NCBI RefSeq assembly: GCF_003997495.1
Contig: NZ_RZRU01000004.1
Coordinates: 248,001 to 312,000, forward strand
Reading direction: 5' to 3'
Length of the DNA: 64,000 nucleotides
From: Mesorhizobium sp. M7A.F.Ca.US.008.03.1.1
GTDB taxonomy: Bacteria > Pseudomonadota > Alphaproteobacteria > Rhizobiales > Rhizobiaceae
This document shows positions 31,201 to 39,726 of the stretch, in pieces; position 1 is the stretch's first letter; each line of letters opens with the position of its first letter. A program made the translations under genes and the position numbers. Below the pieces are notes generated by a model. The model had not been told where the DNA came from, searched no databases, and saw only the letters and a list, made by a program, of their open reading frames with translations.

Positions 31201-33507
31201 ATGACCGTCGTCACACCGAAATTCGGCATGGGCGCATCCGTGCTGCGGCGCGAGGATGCCGCCTTCATCCAGGGCCAGGGCCGCTATACCGACGACATCC
31301 AGCCGGCTGGCGTCCTGCATGGCTATGTCCTGCGGTCGCCGGTCGCCAAGGCCAGCTTCACCATCGGTTCGACCGAGGCGGCGAAGGCAGCACCTGGCGT
31401 CCATCTGGTGCTTACGGCCAAGGACCTTGCCCATCTCGGCGATCTCAAGTCCGGCGTCATGCAGGAACAGCCGGATGGCACCAAGGCGCCGACGCGCGAC
31501 ATCCCGATCCTGTGCCGCGACCGCGTCAACTATGTCGGCGATGCCGTTGCCTTCGTCGTCGCCGACAGCCGAGCCTTGGCGCAGGATGCCGCCGAACTGA
31601 TCGACGTCGACTATGACGGCGAAGACGCGGCCTCCGGGACGGCAACGGCATTGGCCGAAGGCACGCCGCTGGTCTGGCCGGAGCTTGGTTCCAACCGCGC
31701 CTTCAGCTACCACATGGGCGACAAGAAAAAGACCGAAGCGGCTTTCGCCAAGGCCGCCCATGTCACCCGCATCGAGTTCGTCAACAACCGGCTGGTGTGC
31801 AACTACATGGAGCCGCGCTCCGCGATCGGCGAATGGAACGTCGAGGAGAAGCGCTTCGTGCTGACCACCGGGTCGCAAGGCGTGCACTCCATGCAGTATA
31901 TCCTGGCCAGCGTGTTCAAGATCAAGAAGGGCCAGTTGCGCGTCATCACGCCTGATGTCGGCGGTGGTTTCGGGCCGAAGAGCTTCGTCTACCGCGAATA
32001 CCCGCTGGTGCTGGAAGCGGCAAAGCGGCTGGGCCGCCCGGTGAAATGGGCCGGCGACCGCACGGAACACTTTCTGACCGACGCGCAAGGCCGCGACAAT
32101 TTCGTCACAGCCGAGATGGCGCTGGACAAGGACGGCCGCTTTCTCGGTATGAAGGTGAACCTGCTCGCCAACATCGGCGCCTATATCTCGCAATACGGTC
32201 CGTTCATCCCCTATATCGGCGTCACCATGTCGACCGGTGTCTACGATATCCAGGCGCTCGACGTCTCGGTGACCGGCCTCTACACCAACACCTGCCCGGT
32301 CGATGCCTATCGCGGTGCCGGCCGACCGGAAGCAGCCTTCCTGCTGGAAAAGCTTGTCGATGCCTGCGCCCATGATGTCGGCCTGCCTGTCGAGGAGATC
32401 CGCCGCCGTAACTTCATCCGGCCGGAGCAATTTCCCTACCGGACGCAAACCGGCCGCCTCTATGACACCGGTGAATTCGAAGGCCATATGGAGCGCGCCA
32501 TTGAGCAATCCGAATGGAAAGCGTTTCCTGAGCGGCTGGCGCAATCGAAGGCCGGCGGAAAAATCCGCGGCCTCGGCATGGCGACCTATATCGAGGCCTG
32601 TGCCTTTCCGGGCTCCGAACCGGCCTTCGTCGAACTCAATGGCGATGGCACGGTGACGCTGAAGATCGGCACCCAGACCAACGGACAGGGGCACGCCACC
32701 GCCTATGCGCAGTTCCTGTCGGAAAAGCTCAATCTCGACATCGACAAGATCCATGTCCGCCAGGGCGATACCGATGAATTGAAGGCCGGCGGCGGCACCG
32801 GCGGTTCGCGCTCCATTCCGCTGGGGGGTGTATCGGCTTCCCGCGCGGGCGAGGATCTGGCCAACAAGATCAAGCGCATCGCAGCCGACGAACTGGAGGC
32901 TTCTGCTGGCGACATCGAATTGGCCGACGGCGTTGCCCGCATCGTCGGCACCGATCGCTCGATTGATTTTTCCACCATCGCCAAGGCCGCCAAGACATCA
33001 GACGATCTCAAGGGCTTTGGCGAGTTCGTGCAGGACGAATGCACCTATCCCAACGGCACTCATATCTGCGAGGTCGAGATCGATCCCGACACAGGCGCCA
33101 CCGAGATCGTCCGCTACACCATCGTCGACGATTTCGGCGTCACCGTGAACCCGATCCTGCTCGCCGGCCAGGTGCATGGCGGCGTCGTGCAAGGTGTCGG
33201 CCAGGCCCTGACCGAGGACACTATCTATGGCGAGGACGGACAGCTTTTGACGGCGAGCTTCATGGATTACGCCATGCCGCGCGCCGACAATTTCCCGTTC
33301 TTCCATTTCGAGACCCGCAACGTGCCTTCGACCACCAATGCACTCGGCATCAAGGGCGCGGGCGAGGCTGGTACCATCGGCTCGACCCCGGCGGCACTCA
33401 ATGCGGTGACCGACGCGCTCTGGCGCGCTTATGGCGTCAAACACATCGACATGCCGGCAACGCCGGCGCGTATCTGGGCGACGATCCGGGAAGCGTCGGG
33501 AGCGTGA
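31201..33507 (+). CDS. Xanthine dehydrogenase-family molybdopterin-binding subunit (CoxL-like), orphan
   Basis: 768-aa large subunit of a molybdenum hydroxylase. N-terminal a/b hammerhead domain (VLRREDAAFIQGQGRYTDDI), then molybdopterin-binding segments including GGGFGPKSF, AYRGAGRPEA, GTQTNGQGHATAYAQ and the C-terminal active-site stretch IKGAGEAGTIGS with the catalytic Glu. AYRGAGRPEA is not the AYRCSFR of true carbon monoxide dehydrogenase, so CO oxidation is unlikely. The FAD and 2Fe-2S subunits normally encoded beside it are absent here. The stop overlaps the start of the DMT exporter gene. Confidence 0.88.
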   Translation: MTVVTPKFGMGASVLRREDAAFIQGQGRYTDDIQPAGVLHGYVLRSPVAKASFTIGSTEAAKAAPGVHLVLTAKDLAHLGDLKSGVMQEQPDGTKAPTRDIPILCRDRVNYVGDAVAFVVADSRALAQDAAELIDVDYDGEDAASGTATALAEGTPLVWPELGSNRAFSYHMGDKKKTEAAFAKAAHVTRIEFVNNRLVCNYMEPRSAIGEWNVEEKRFVLTTGSQGVHSMQYILASVFKIKKGQLRVITPDVGGGFGPKSFVYREYPLVLEAAKRLGRPVKWAGDRTEHFLTDAQGRDNFVTAEMALDKDGRFLGMKVNLLANIGAYISQYGPFIPYIGVTMSTGVYDIQALDVSVTGLYTNTCPVDAYRGAGRPEAAFLLEKLVDACAHDVGLPVEEIRRRNFIRPEQFPYRTQTGRLYDTGEFEGHMERAIEQSEWKAFPERLAQSKAGGKIRGLGMATYIEACAFPGSEPAFVELNGDGTVTLKIGTQTNGQGHATAYAQFLSEKLNLDIDKIHVRQGDTDELKAGGGTGGSRSIPLGGVSASRAGEDLANKIKRIAADELEASAGDIELADGVARIVGTDRSIDFSTIAKAAKTSDDLKGFGEFVQDECTYPNGTHICEVEIDPDTGATEIVRYTIVDDFGVTVNPILLAGQVHGGVVQGVGQALTEDTIYGEDGQLLTASFMDYAMPRADNFPFFHFETRNVPSTTNALGIKGAGEAGTIGSTPAALNAVTDALWRAYGVKHIDMPATPARIWATIREASGA

Positions 33508-34481
33508 CAGCAGGCCCCGGCAGCCCCTCGGCCACAGCCAGCGATGATGCTGGCGGGCACGACACGCTTACCGGCATCATGCTCAAGATCGTGTCGGTGG
33601 CGGTCTTCGTCGGCATGCAGACCTGCATCAAAGCCGCAGGCACGGTTCCGGCCGGCCAGATTGTCTTCTTCCGCTCTTTCTTCGCCATCTTCCCGATCAT
33701 CGCCTTCCTGGCCTTCAGGAAGGAACTCGGCACTGCCTTCACCACCAAGCGTCCGTTCAACCACATCGCCCGCGGCCTGATCGGCGTCTGCGCCATGGGG
33801 CTCGGCTTTTTTGCGTTGACCCGGCTGCCGCTGCCGGAAGCGATCACGCTGAACTATGCGCAGCCGCTGCTGGTGGTGGTGTTCAGCTCCATCTTCCTGG
33901 GCGAGGCCATCCATGTCTATCGCTGGAGTGCGGTCGCGGTCGGCCTGGTCGGCGTGCTGATCATCTCCTGGCCGGAATTGACGCTGCTGAGTTCCGACGA
34001 GGCGCTCGACGACCAGGAAGTGCTTGGCGTCATGGCCGCTCTTGTCGCGGCAGCGATCTCGGCCGTCGCCATGCTCTTGGTGCGCAATCTCGTGCAAAGC
34101 GAGCGCACAGCGACCATCGTGCTGTGGTTTTCGGTGACGGCGAGCGTCATGTCGCTGCTGTCGCTGCCATTCGGCTGGCAGGCGCTGACGCCGCTCCAGG
34201 CGGCTCTCCTTGTTGCCGCCGGCTTCTGCGGCGGCCTCGGGCAGATCCTGATGACGGCGGCCTATCGCCATGCCGAAGCCTCGGTCGTGGCGCCGTTCGA
34301 ATATACGTCGATGATCCTCGGCGTCGTCGTCGGCTATCTCGTCTTCGGCGACGTCGCCACGCCCCATATGCTTGTCGGCGGCCTGATCGTCGTCGCCGCC
34401 GGCATTTTCATCATCTGGCGCGAACGCCAGCTTGGCCTGGAGCGCACCCGCACGCGCAAGGCATCTTTGCCGGAAGGGTGA
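33504..34481 (+). CDS. DMT-superfamily (EamA) transporter
   Basis: 325-aa inner-membrane protein with about ten hydrophobic helices in two EamA halves (ending APFEYTSMILGVVVGYLVFGD). The likely start is GTG at 33504, which overlaps the stop of the molybdenum hydroxylase gene (GTGA) and suggests coupled translation. Substrate unknown; such proteins export small metabolites. Its stop abuts the stop of the convergent XRE regulator. Confidence 0.85.
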   Translation: MTAGPGSPSATASDDAGGHDTLTGIMLKIVSVAVFVGMQTCIKAAGTVPAGQIVFFRSFFAIFPIIAFLAFRKELGTAFTTKRPFNHIARGLIGVCAMGLGFFALTRLPLPEAITLNYAQPLLVVVFSSIFLGEAIHVYRWSAVAVGLVGVLIISWPELTLLSSDEALDDQEVLGVMAALVAAAISAVAMLLVRNLVQSERTATIVLWFSVTASVMSLLSLPFGWQALTPLQAALLVAAGFCGGLGQILMTAAYRHAEASVVAPFEYTSMILGVVVGYLVFGDVATPHMLVGGLIVVAAGIFIIWRERQLGLERTRTRKASLPEG

Positions 34482-35294
34482 TTACGACAGCTCGGCTCGC
34501 TCCTTCGCCAACCGCACCAGCACCGTCCTCGTCTTTTCATCGGCGGGGAAAAACGATTCGATCGCCAGTTCCGAAAGCGTCACGTCGAGGGGCGTGCCGA
34601 AGACGGTGATGGTGCTGATGAACGACAGCACTTGATCGCCATGCGCCAGCCTGAGCGGATGCACGATGGCATTCGGCTCGACCGGCGACGGCCGGCTGCC
34701 TTTCAAGCCGGACGGATAAGTCCTCAGCTCACGCTCGAGTTCGATCAGCACCGCGTCGCCGCTCGCGTCATTCTGGTGTTTCAGGCGCTCGAGCAGATGC
34801 GTCCGCCACTCCGCGAGATTGACGATGCGTGGCGCGATGCCGCCGGGATGCAGGCTGAGGCGAAGCACGTTGAGCGGCGGCGTCAGCAGCGAAGCCTCGC
34901 TGACATCGGCAAGGAAGGGAGCGATGGCAGCGTTGGCCGAAACCAGGTTCCAGTGGCGGTCGACGGCGAGTGCCGGGAAAGGCTCGTGGCCTTTGAGCAC
35001 GATTTCGACCGCCGCCTTCGCTGGCGCCAATGCCGCGTCGCCAAGCGAGCGTTCGCCGAAGCTGGGGGCAAAGCCGGCGGCGAGCAGCAATTGATTGCGT
35101 TGCCTCAGCGGTATCGACAATTGCTCGGCCAGATGCAGCACCATGTCGCGCGAGGGCGCGGCGCGGCCGCTTTCGACGAAGCTCAGATGCCGCTGCGAGA
35201 TCTCGGCCTCCATGGCGAGGTCGAGCTGCGACATGCGGCGGCGGGTGCGCCACTCGCGAATGAGGCTGCCGGCGGAGGTTTGGGCTGTTGTCAT
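34482..35294 (-). CDS. XRE-family regulator with MmyB-like ligand-binding domain
   Basis: 270-aa regulator. N-terminal helix-turn-helix at about residues 8-62 (LIREWRTRRRMSQLDLAMEA, RHLSFVESGRAAPS), then a PAS-like MmyB ligand domain from about 95 (FPALAVDRHWNLVSANAAI, LRLSLHPGGIAP). It probably represses or activates a neighbouring oxidoreductase or transporter gene. ATG 35294 is favoured because it gives the usual short lead into the HTH. Confidence 0.85.
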   Translation of the reverse strand: MTTAQTSAGSLIREWRTRRRMSQLDLAMEAEISQRHLSFVESGRAAPSRDMVLHLAEQLSIPLRQRNQLLLAAGFAPSFGERSLGDAALAPAKAAVEIVLKGHEPFPALAVDRHWNLVSANAAIAPFLADVSEASLLTPPLNVLRLSLHPGGIAPRIVNLAEWRTHLLERLKHQNDASGDAVLIELERELRTYPSGLKGSRPSPVEPNAIVHPLRLAHGDQVLSFISTITVFGTPLDVTLSELAIESFFPADEKTRTVLVRLAKERAELS

Positions 35295-35348
35295 GAGGGC
35301 ATGGTTAGGCAGGTGATGAAGGCATTTCAATTACCTGCGAGGTTATCG

Positions 35349-36227
35349 CTAGGTGAGCGCACGCAGCTTCGCCTTGACTTCGAGGAAATCCCGCCACGCC
35401 AGCTTCTTGTGCGACGGGGTTCGCAGGAGATAGGCCGGATGCAGCGTCGGCATGGCCGGGATGGCGATGCCGGACGCCGTCGTGTGGACGCGCCAGTTGC
35501 CGCGCAGCCGCAAGATGCCTTCCGAGGTGTTGAGCAGGGTCTTGGCTGACGGGCCGCCAAGGTTGATCAGCACCTTCGGATTGACCAGTTCGATCTGTCG
35601 TTCGATGAACGGCCGGCAGATCTCGGTTTCGTGCGGTGTCGGCGTGCGATTGCCCGGCGGCCGCCAAGGGATGACATTGGCGATATAGACTGAGGTGCGG
35701 TCGAGCCCGATCGCTGCCAGCATGCGGTCGAGCAGCCGGCCCGATCGGCCGACGAAGGGCAGGCCCTCAATGTCCTCGTCGCGGCCGGGTGCCTCGCCGA
35801 CCAGCATGACGGCGGCTTCCGGGTTTCCGTCGGCGAATACCAGGCTCTTGGCGGTGGCCTTGAGATTGCAGCCCTCGAATGCCGCCATGTGCTGGCGAAG
35901 CTCGTCCAGCGTCGTTGCTGTCGTCGCCAATTGGCGAGCCAGTGCCGCCTGCGCTTCGTCGGGAACCGCGGTCGTCGCAGACGGCCGCGCAACGGGCGGC
36001 GCACTTGGTCTATCGCCGGTTTCAGAGCGAGACATACTGGCCGAACGCTGCGGTGCCGCGCTATCGCCCGAAGGCGCCGCCGTCGGCGCACGCTCCATCG
36101 GCTTTGGCGCAGCCTCGGCAAACCGGTTCACCGGCTGGTCTTCAAGCGCCTCGTCGACGCCCACGCTGGCGTAAAACGCCAGTAGGTCTGCGATGTCCGG
36201 TCTGTTGGTTGGGGAAGCGGCAGTCAT
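35349..36227 (-). CDS. Uracil-DNA glycosylase, family 4-like
   Basis: 292-aa DNA repair enzyme. The catalytic motif GEAPGRDEDIEGLPFVGRSG begins near residue 144 and the HPAYLL motif is near 268. The N-terminal 110 residues are a Pro/Ala-rich, probably disordered extension. Family 4 enzymes usually hold a 4Fe-4S cluster with four Cys. Here the first pair shows only FEGC, and the usual Cys before RPPGNR is Trp (IPWRPPGNR), so the cluster may be absent. EICRPF keeps one candidate ligand. Confidence 0.87.
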   Translation of the reverse strand: MTAASPTNRPDIADLLAFYASVGVDEALEDQPVNRFAEAAPKPMERAPTAAPSGDSAAPQRSASMSRSETGDRPSAPPVARPSATTAVPDEAQAALARQLATTATTLDELRQHMAAFEGCNLKATAKSLVFADGNPEAAVMLVGEAPGRDEDIEGLPFVGRSGRLLDRMLAAIGLDRTSVYIANVIPWRPPGNRTPTPHETEICRPFIERQIELVNPKVLINLGGPSAKTLLNTSEGILRLRGNWRVHTTASGIAIPAMPTLHPAYLLRTPSHKKLAWRDFLEVKAKLRALT

Positions 36228-36347
36228 CGATTCACATTCGTCCGCGTGGCGGCAATTTGCAAGGCTGGCAGCTTCTCTACCAGGGCAACGAACTCGGGTT
36301 AACGGGTTCCTTCGGAGCTTTTCGCCGGCGCGTTGGCTGACGGAGCA

Positions 36348-36377
36348 TCAAACGAAAAACCCGCCTGTGCGGCGGGT
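36348..36377 (-). terminator. Rho-independent terminator on the minus strand
   Basis: Stem ACCCGCC/GGCGGGT at 36359-36377 with a 5-base loop. Read on the minus strand it is followed by TTTTTCGTTT. It ends either the secreted-protein gene at 36456 or the short transcript predicted from 36400. Confidence 0.8.
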
Positions 36378-36402
36378 CTCTGGCGCAAATCAGCACCATG
36401 GA
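36350..36402 (-). ncRNA. Candidate short RNA or attenuator with its own promoter and terminator
   Basis: On the minus strand TTGACT (36431-36436) and TACATA (36407-36412) are 18 bp apart, a near-consensus housekeeping promoter. A start near 36400 would give a transcript of only about 50 bases before the strong terminator. It could be a small RNA, or a leader that attenuates the uracil-DNA glycosylase gene starting 120 bp further on. No known family is recognised. Confidence 0.4.
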
Positions 36403-36406
36403 CGAA

Positions 36407-36436
36407 TATGTACCATAGCTGAGGGCACCGAGTCAA
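36407..36436 (-). promoter_or_regulatory. Predicted sigma70-type promoter
   Basis: TTGACT at 36431-36436 and TACATA at 36407-36412 with an 18-bp spacer, read leftwards. It lies between the secreted-protein gene and the terminator at 36359-36377. Confidence 0.45.
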
Positions 36437-36455
36437 GAAAAAATTCCTATCGTGT

Positions 36456-37100
36456 TTACCCCGTCGGTATGCGCGGATCCTGCACCAGATAGAAGGTCCA
36501 TCTGGGCGTGTAGTCGGTCATCAGGAATTCGAAGCTGGCGGTTTTCAGCGGGTCGACCCTGCCATTCCTGAACAGCAGCCGGTCATAGGGTTCGAAATCG
36601 CGATCGAAATCGGCGAAATTGCTCGACAAAATATTGTCCGGCGTCTTGTTGCGCTGATCGAAGGAAAGCCCGTCGCCGAACACGCTCGGCTGGTTCAGGA
36701 TCTCCTGCAATTCGAACTGGAATTCGATCCAGGCCTGGCCGCTGTTGTTGAGCACCTCGATGCGCATATACATCATGCCGTTGGCGAATTCGCCGGCCTT
36801 GCCGAAGGCCTGGATCGGCTTTGTCGTGCGGATCGTCAGCGTCACCGGCGTTGACGAATTCAGCTCTTCGGTGATGACGAACGGATCGTCCTTCGTCCCG
36901 ATGCCCGAGGCGCCGGTGATGCGGAAGCCGCCAAGCTCGTCGGAGAAGGAGTAGGCGCCTGCCGCCCAGACCTTCACTTCGTCGGCGGCAGCGTGATGCG
37001 GCGACAGCATCAGAAGGGCCAAAAGGAGCGCCCGGCAGGTCCGGCCGGACGGGAAAAGAAAGCGCGTCGATGAAAAGCCGGCTGGCCCAGGAATGCGCAT
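36456..37100 (-). CDS. Conserved secreted protein of unknown function
   Basis: 214-aa protein with a signal peptide (CRALLLALLMLSPHHAAA, cleavage near residue 40) and a mature part starting DEVKVWAAGAYSFSDELGGF. The composition is beta-rich, with PVTLTIRTTKPI and YMRIEVLNNSGQAWIEFQFEL suggesting an immunoglobulin-like fold. No catalytic motif is seen. A longer frame extends upstream over the ETF-QO region and is not believed. The terminator at 36359-36377 probably ends its transcript. Confidence 0.6.
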   Translation of the reverse strand: MRIPGPAGFSSTRFLFPSGRTCRALLLALLMLSPHHAAADEVKVWAAGAYSFSDELGGFRITGASGIGTKDDPFVITEELNSSTPVTLTIRTTKPIQAFGKAGEFANGMMYMRIEVLNNSGQAWIEFQFELQEILNQPSVFGDGLSFDQRNKTPDNILSSNFADFDRDFEPYDRLLFRNGRVDPLKTASFEFLMTDYTPRWTFYLVQDPRIPTG

Positions 37101-37320
37101 GGCGTGAAGTATGGCCGATAAGCAAGCCGTCGAACAATTAAAAACGCGCGCCCGGGAGGCAATGCCGGACGAAAAGCAGTCTTCCAGCGTCGCAATGCGC
37201 GACTTTTTGGCCAAAACGGCATTGTCACGTATGCGCCGGTTTCCTGTCGTCAATTGATGCGCTATGCAGCGCGGGAGCCAGCAAGATACCCGAATGGGAT
37301 AAGCCAGTGCGGAGGGGTTG

Positions 37321-39000
37321 ATGAGCGACATCGAACGCGAAAGCATGGAATTCGACGTGGTTATCGTCGGCGCCGGACCGGCGGGCCTCGCCGCCGCCAT
37401 CCGCCTCAAGCAGGTCAATCCCGAGCTTTCGGTCGTCGTCCTGGAGAAGGGCGGTGAGGTCGGCGCCCATATCCTTTCCGGCGCCGTTGTCGATCCGATC
37501 GGCATCGACCGGCTCTTGCCGGGCTGGCGCGACGAGGACGGCCATCCCTTCAAGACGCCGGTCACCGCGGACCATTTCCTGGTCCTTGGTCCTGCCGGCT
37601 CGTTTCGCCTGCCCAACATGCTGATGCCGCCGCTGATGAACAATCACGGCAACTACATCGTCTCCCTAGGCAATGTCTGCCGCTGGCTGGCGACCAAGGC
37701 CGAAGCGCTCGGCGTCGAAATCTATCCGGGCTTTGCCGCTGCCGGCCTGCTCTACAATGAGCAAGGCGCCGTCACCGGCGTCGTCACCGGCGACATGGGC
37801 GTCGAGAAAGACGGAACGCACGGTCCGGGTTTCGCACCCGGCATGGCGCTGATGGGCAAATATGTGCTGATCGGGGAGGGCGCTCGCGGCTCGCTCGCCA
37901 AGCAGCTGATCGCCAGATACAAGCTTTCCGATGGCCGCGAACCGGGCAAATACGGCATCGGCCTGAAGGAACTCTGGCAGGTCAAGCCGGAGAACCACCG
38001 GCCGGGGCTGGTCCAGCATTCCTTCGGCTGGCCGCTCGACCTGAAGACCGGCGGCGGCTCGTTCCTCTACCATCTCGAGGACAATCAGGTGGCGGTCGGC
38101 TTCGTCCTCCACCTCAATTACAAGAACCCCTATCTGTCGCCGTTCGAGGAATTCCAGCGCTTCAAGACCCATCCGGCAATCAGCGGGACCTTCGAGGGCG
38201 CCAAGCGCCTGGGCTATGGCGCGCGCGCCATCACCGAGGGCGGCTGGCAGTCGGTGCCGAAACTGTCCTTCCCTGGTGGTGCGCTGATGGGATGTGCCGC
38301 GGGCTTCGTCAACGTGCCGCGCATCAAGGGCTCGCACAATGCCGTGCTGTCCGGCATGCTGGCGGCCGAGCATGTCGCCGAGGCGATCGGTGCCGGGCGC
38401 GCCAACGACGAACTCGCTTCCTACGAGGAAGCCTGGCGCGCGACCGACATCGGCAAGGATTTGAAGAAGGTGCGCAACGTCAAGCCGTTGTGGTCGCGCT
38501 TCGGCACCATCGTCGGTGTCGGCTTCGGCGGCCTCGACATGTGGCTGAACACGCTTTTCGGTGTCTCGCCCTTCGGCACGCTGAAGCATGGCAAGGCCGA
38601 CTATGCCACGCTCGAGCCTGCCGCCCGGCACAAGAAGATCGCCTATCCGAAGCCCGATGGCGTGCTGACCTTCGACAGGCTGTCCTCGGTGTTCCTGTCC
38701 AACACCAATCACGAGGAAAACGAGCCGGTCCACCTGCTTGTCGGCGACATGGAGCTGCAGAAGCGTTCCGAGCACGATATCTTTGCGGGTCCCTCGACAC
38801 GCTATTGTCCGGCCGGGGTTTACGAGTGGGTCGACAAGGACGGCAATGCCGCCGCCGATCCCACGGCCAAGGATGTGCGCTTCGTCATCAACGCGCAGAA
38901 CTGCGTCCACTGCAAGACATGCGACATCAAGGACCCGAACCAGAACATCAACTGGGTGCCGCCGCAAGGCGGCGAAGGCCCGGTCTACCAGGGCATGTAG
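37321..39000 (+). CDS. Electron transfer flavoprotein-ubiquinone oxidoreductase
   Basis: 559-aa inner-membrane-associated enzyme that passes electrons from ETF (fatty-acid and amino-acid oxidation) to ubiquinone. N-terminal FAD-binding VVIVGAGPAGLAAAIRL near residue 14; C-terminal 4Fe-4S ligands in YCPAGVYEW and NCVHCKTCDI; the ending INWVPPQGGEGPVYQGM is diagnostic for ETF-QO. ATG 37321 directly follows GGAGGGGTTG. It would also serve the leucine-degradation genes at the right end of the window. Confidence 0.95.
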   Translation: MSDIERESMEFDVVIVGAGPAGLAAAIRLKQVNPELSVVVLEKGGEVGAHILSGAVVDPIGIDRLLPGWRDEDGHPFKTPVTADHFLVLGPAGSFRLPNMLMPPLMNNHGNYIVSLGNVCRWLATKAEALGVEIYPGFAAAGLLYNEQGAVTGVVTGDMGVEKDGTHGPGFAPGMALMGKYVLIGEGARGSLAKQLIARYKLSDGREPGKYGIGLKELWQVKPENHRPGLVQHSFGWPLDLKTGGGSFLYHLEDNQVAVGFVLHLNYKNPYLSPFEEFQRFKTHPAISGTFEGAKRLGYGARAITEGGWQSVPKLSFPGGALMGCAAGFVNVPRIKGSHNAVLSGMLAAEHVAEAIGAGRANDELASYEEAWRATDIGKDLKKVRNVKPLWSRFGTIVGVGFGGLDMWLNTLFGVSPFGTLKHGKADYATLEPAARHKKIAYPKPDGVLTFDRLSSVFLSNTNHEENEPVHLLVGDMELQKRSEHDIFAGPSTRYCPAGVYEWVDKDGNAAADPTAKDVRFVINAQNCVHCKTCDIKDPNQNINWVPPQGGEGPVYQGM

Positions 39001-39122
39001 GCACGCGCCGGCCACAGCGTGCCCCGACGATGGCTCGGGTCTCCCGTGGCATGTGAAACATTAGGACTGTTGAAACTGCCGCGCGCTTATGGTTCCATTC
39101 CTTGACGATAAGGAGATGGCCA

Positions 39123-39722
39123 ATGCGCCTGGCGGTTCTGGCATGCCTTGTGGCGATCGGTGCGCTGTTCAGTTTGGCGCCGGCAGCTTCTGCCGGCACC
39201 AGGGTGGTGGTCAAGACGCGGACCTACGACATCACCGGGAACACGGGGCTGGCGCTGGTGCAGGCGATGGACCGCAAGGGGCCGAAGCACGGCTTCATGA
39301 CGCACGCCATCGCATTGACCGGCTACGCGGTGGATTGGGACCTGGACACCAGCCAGGACAATGGCGTCTGCCGCCTGCGGCGTGCCAACGGCACGCTCAA
39401 TCTTTTCTATACGTTTCCGCGTGTCGCCTCGGCCACCACGCCGACGCTCCGGAAGCGCTGGACGCGGTTCTTCGCCGGCGTCCGCGCCCATGAAGAAACA
39501 CATGGCCGCATCGCCAGGGAGATGATGCGGGCCACGGAAAGATCGATCTCCGGCCTCCGGATTGCCGACGACGGGTCCTGCTACAAGACACGTCGCGAGG
39601 CACAGCGGCGCATCAAGGCCACCAATGCCGCATATGAGGCCAAGCAACTCGCTTTCGATGCGCGCGAGCATCGCGATGGCGGCCATGTCCAGCATCTCGT
39701 CATCGCTTTGGTCAGGCCCTGA
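39123..39722 (+). CDS. DUF922-family predicted secreted zinc-dependent protease
   Basis: 199-aa exported protein with a signal peptide ending PAASA near residue 24. The zinc-protease motif HEETH is at 123-127 (VRAHEETHGRIAREM). Family features YDITGNTGLAL and TRTY are near the mature start. ATG 39123 is preceded by AAGGAGATGGCC. Its biological substrate is unknown. Confidence 0.82.
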   Translation: MRLAVLACLVAIGALFSLAPAASAGTRVVVKTRTYDITGNTGLALVQAMDRKGPKHGFMTHAIALTGYAVDWDLDTSQDNGVCRLRRANGTLNLFYTFPRVASATTPTLRKRWTRFFAGVRAHEETHGRIAREMMRATERSISGLRIADDGSCYKTRREAQRRIKATNAAYEAKQLAFDAREHRDGGHVQHLVIALVRP

Positions 39723-39726
39723 TCCT

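Noticed and set aside
31120..32754. 544-codon open frame on the minus strand opposite the molybdenum hydroxylase gene
   Set aside because: Composition is typical of an antisense shadow in GC-rich DNA, with no domain, while the plus-strand frame has clear family motifs.
36376..36420. Short leader peptide (MVHIRPWC) before the terminator, as in amino-acid attenuators
   Set aside because: Its start would lie upstream of the predicted -10 box, and it lacks a run of regulatory codons and a ribosome site.
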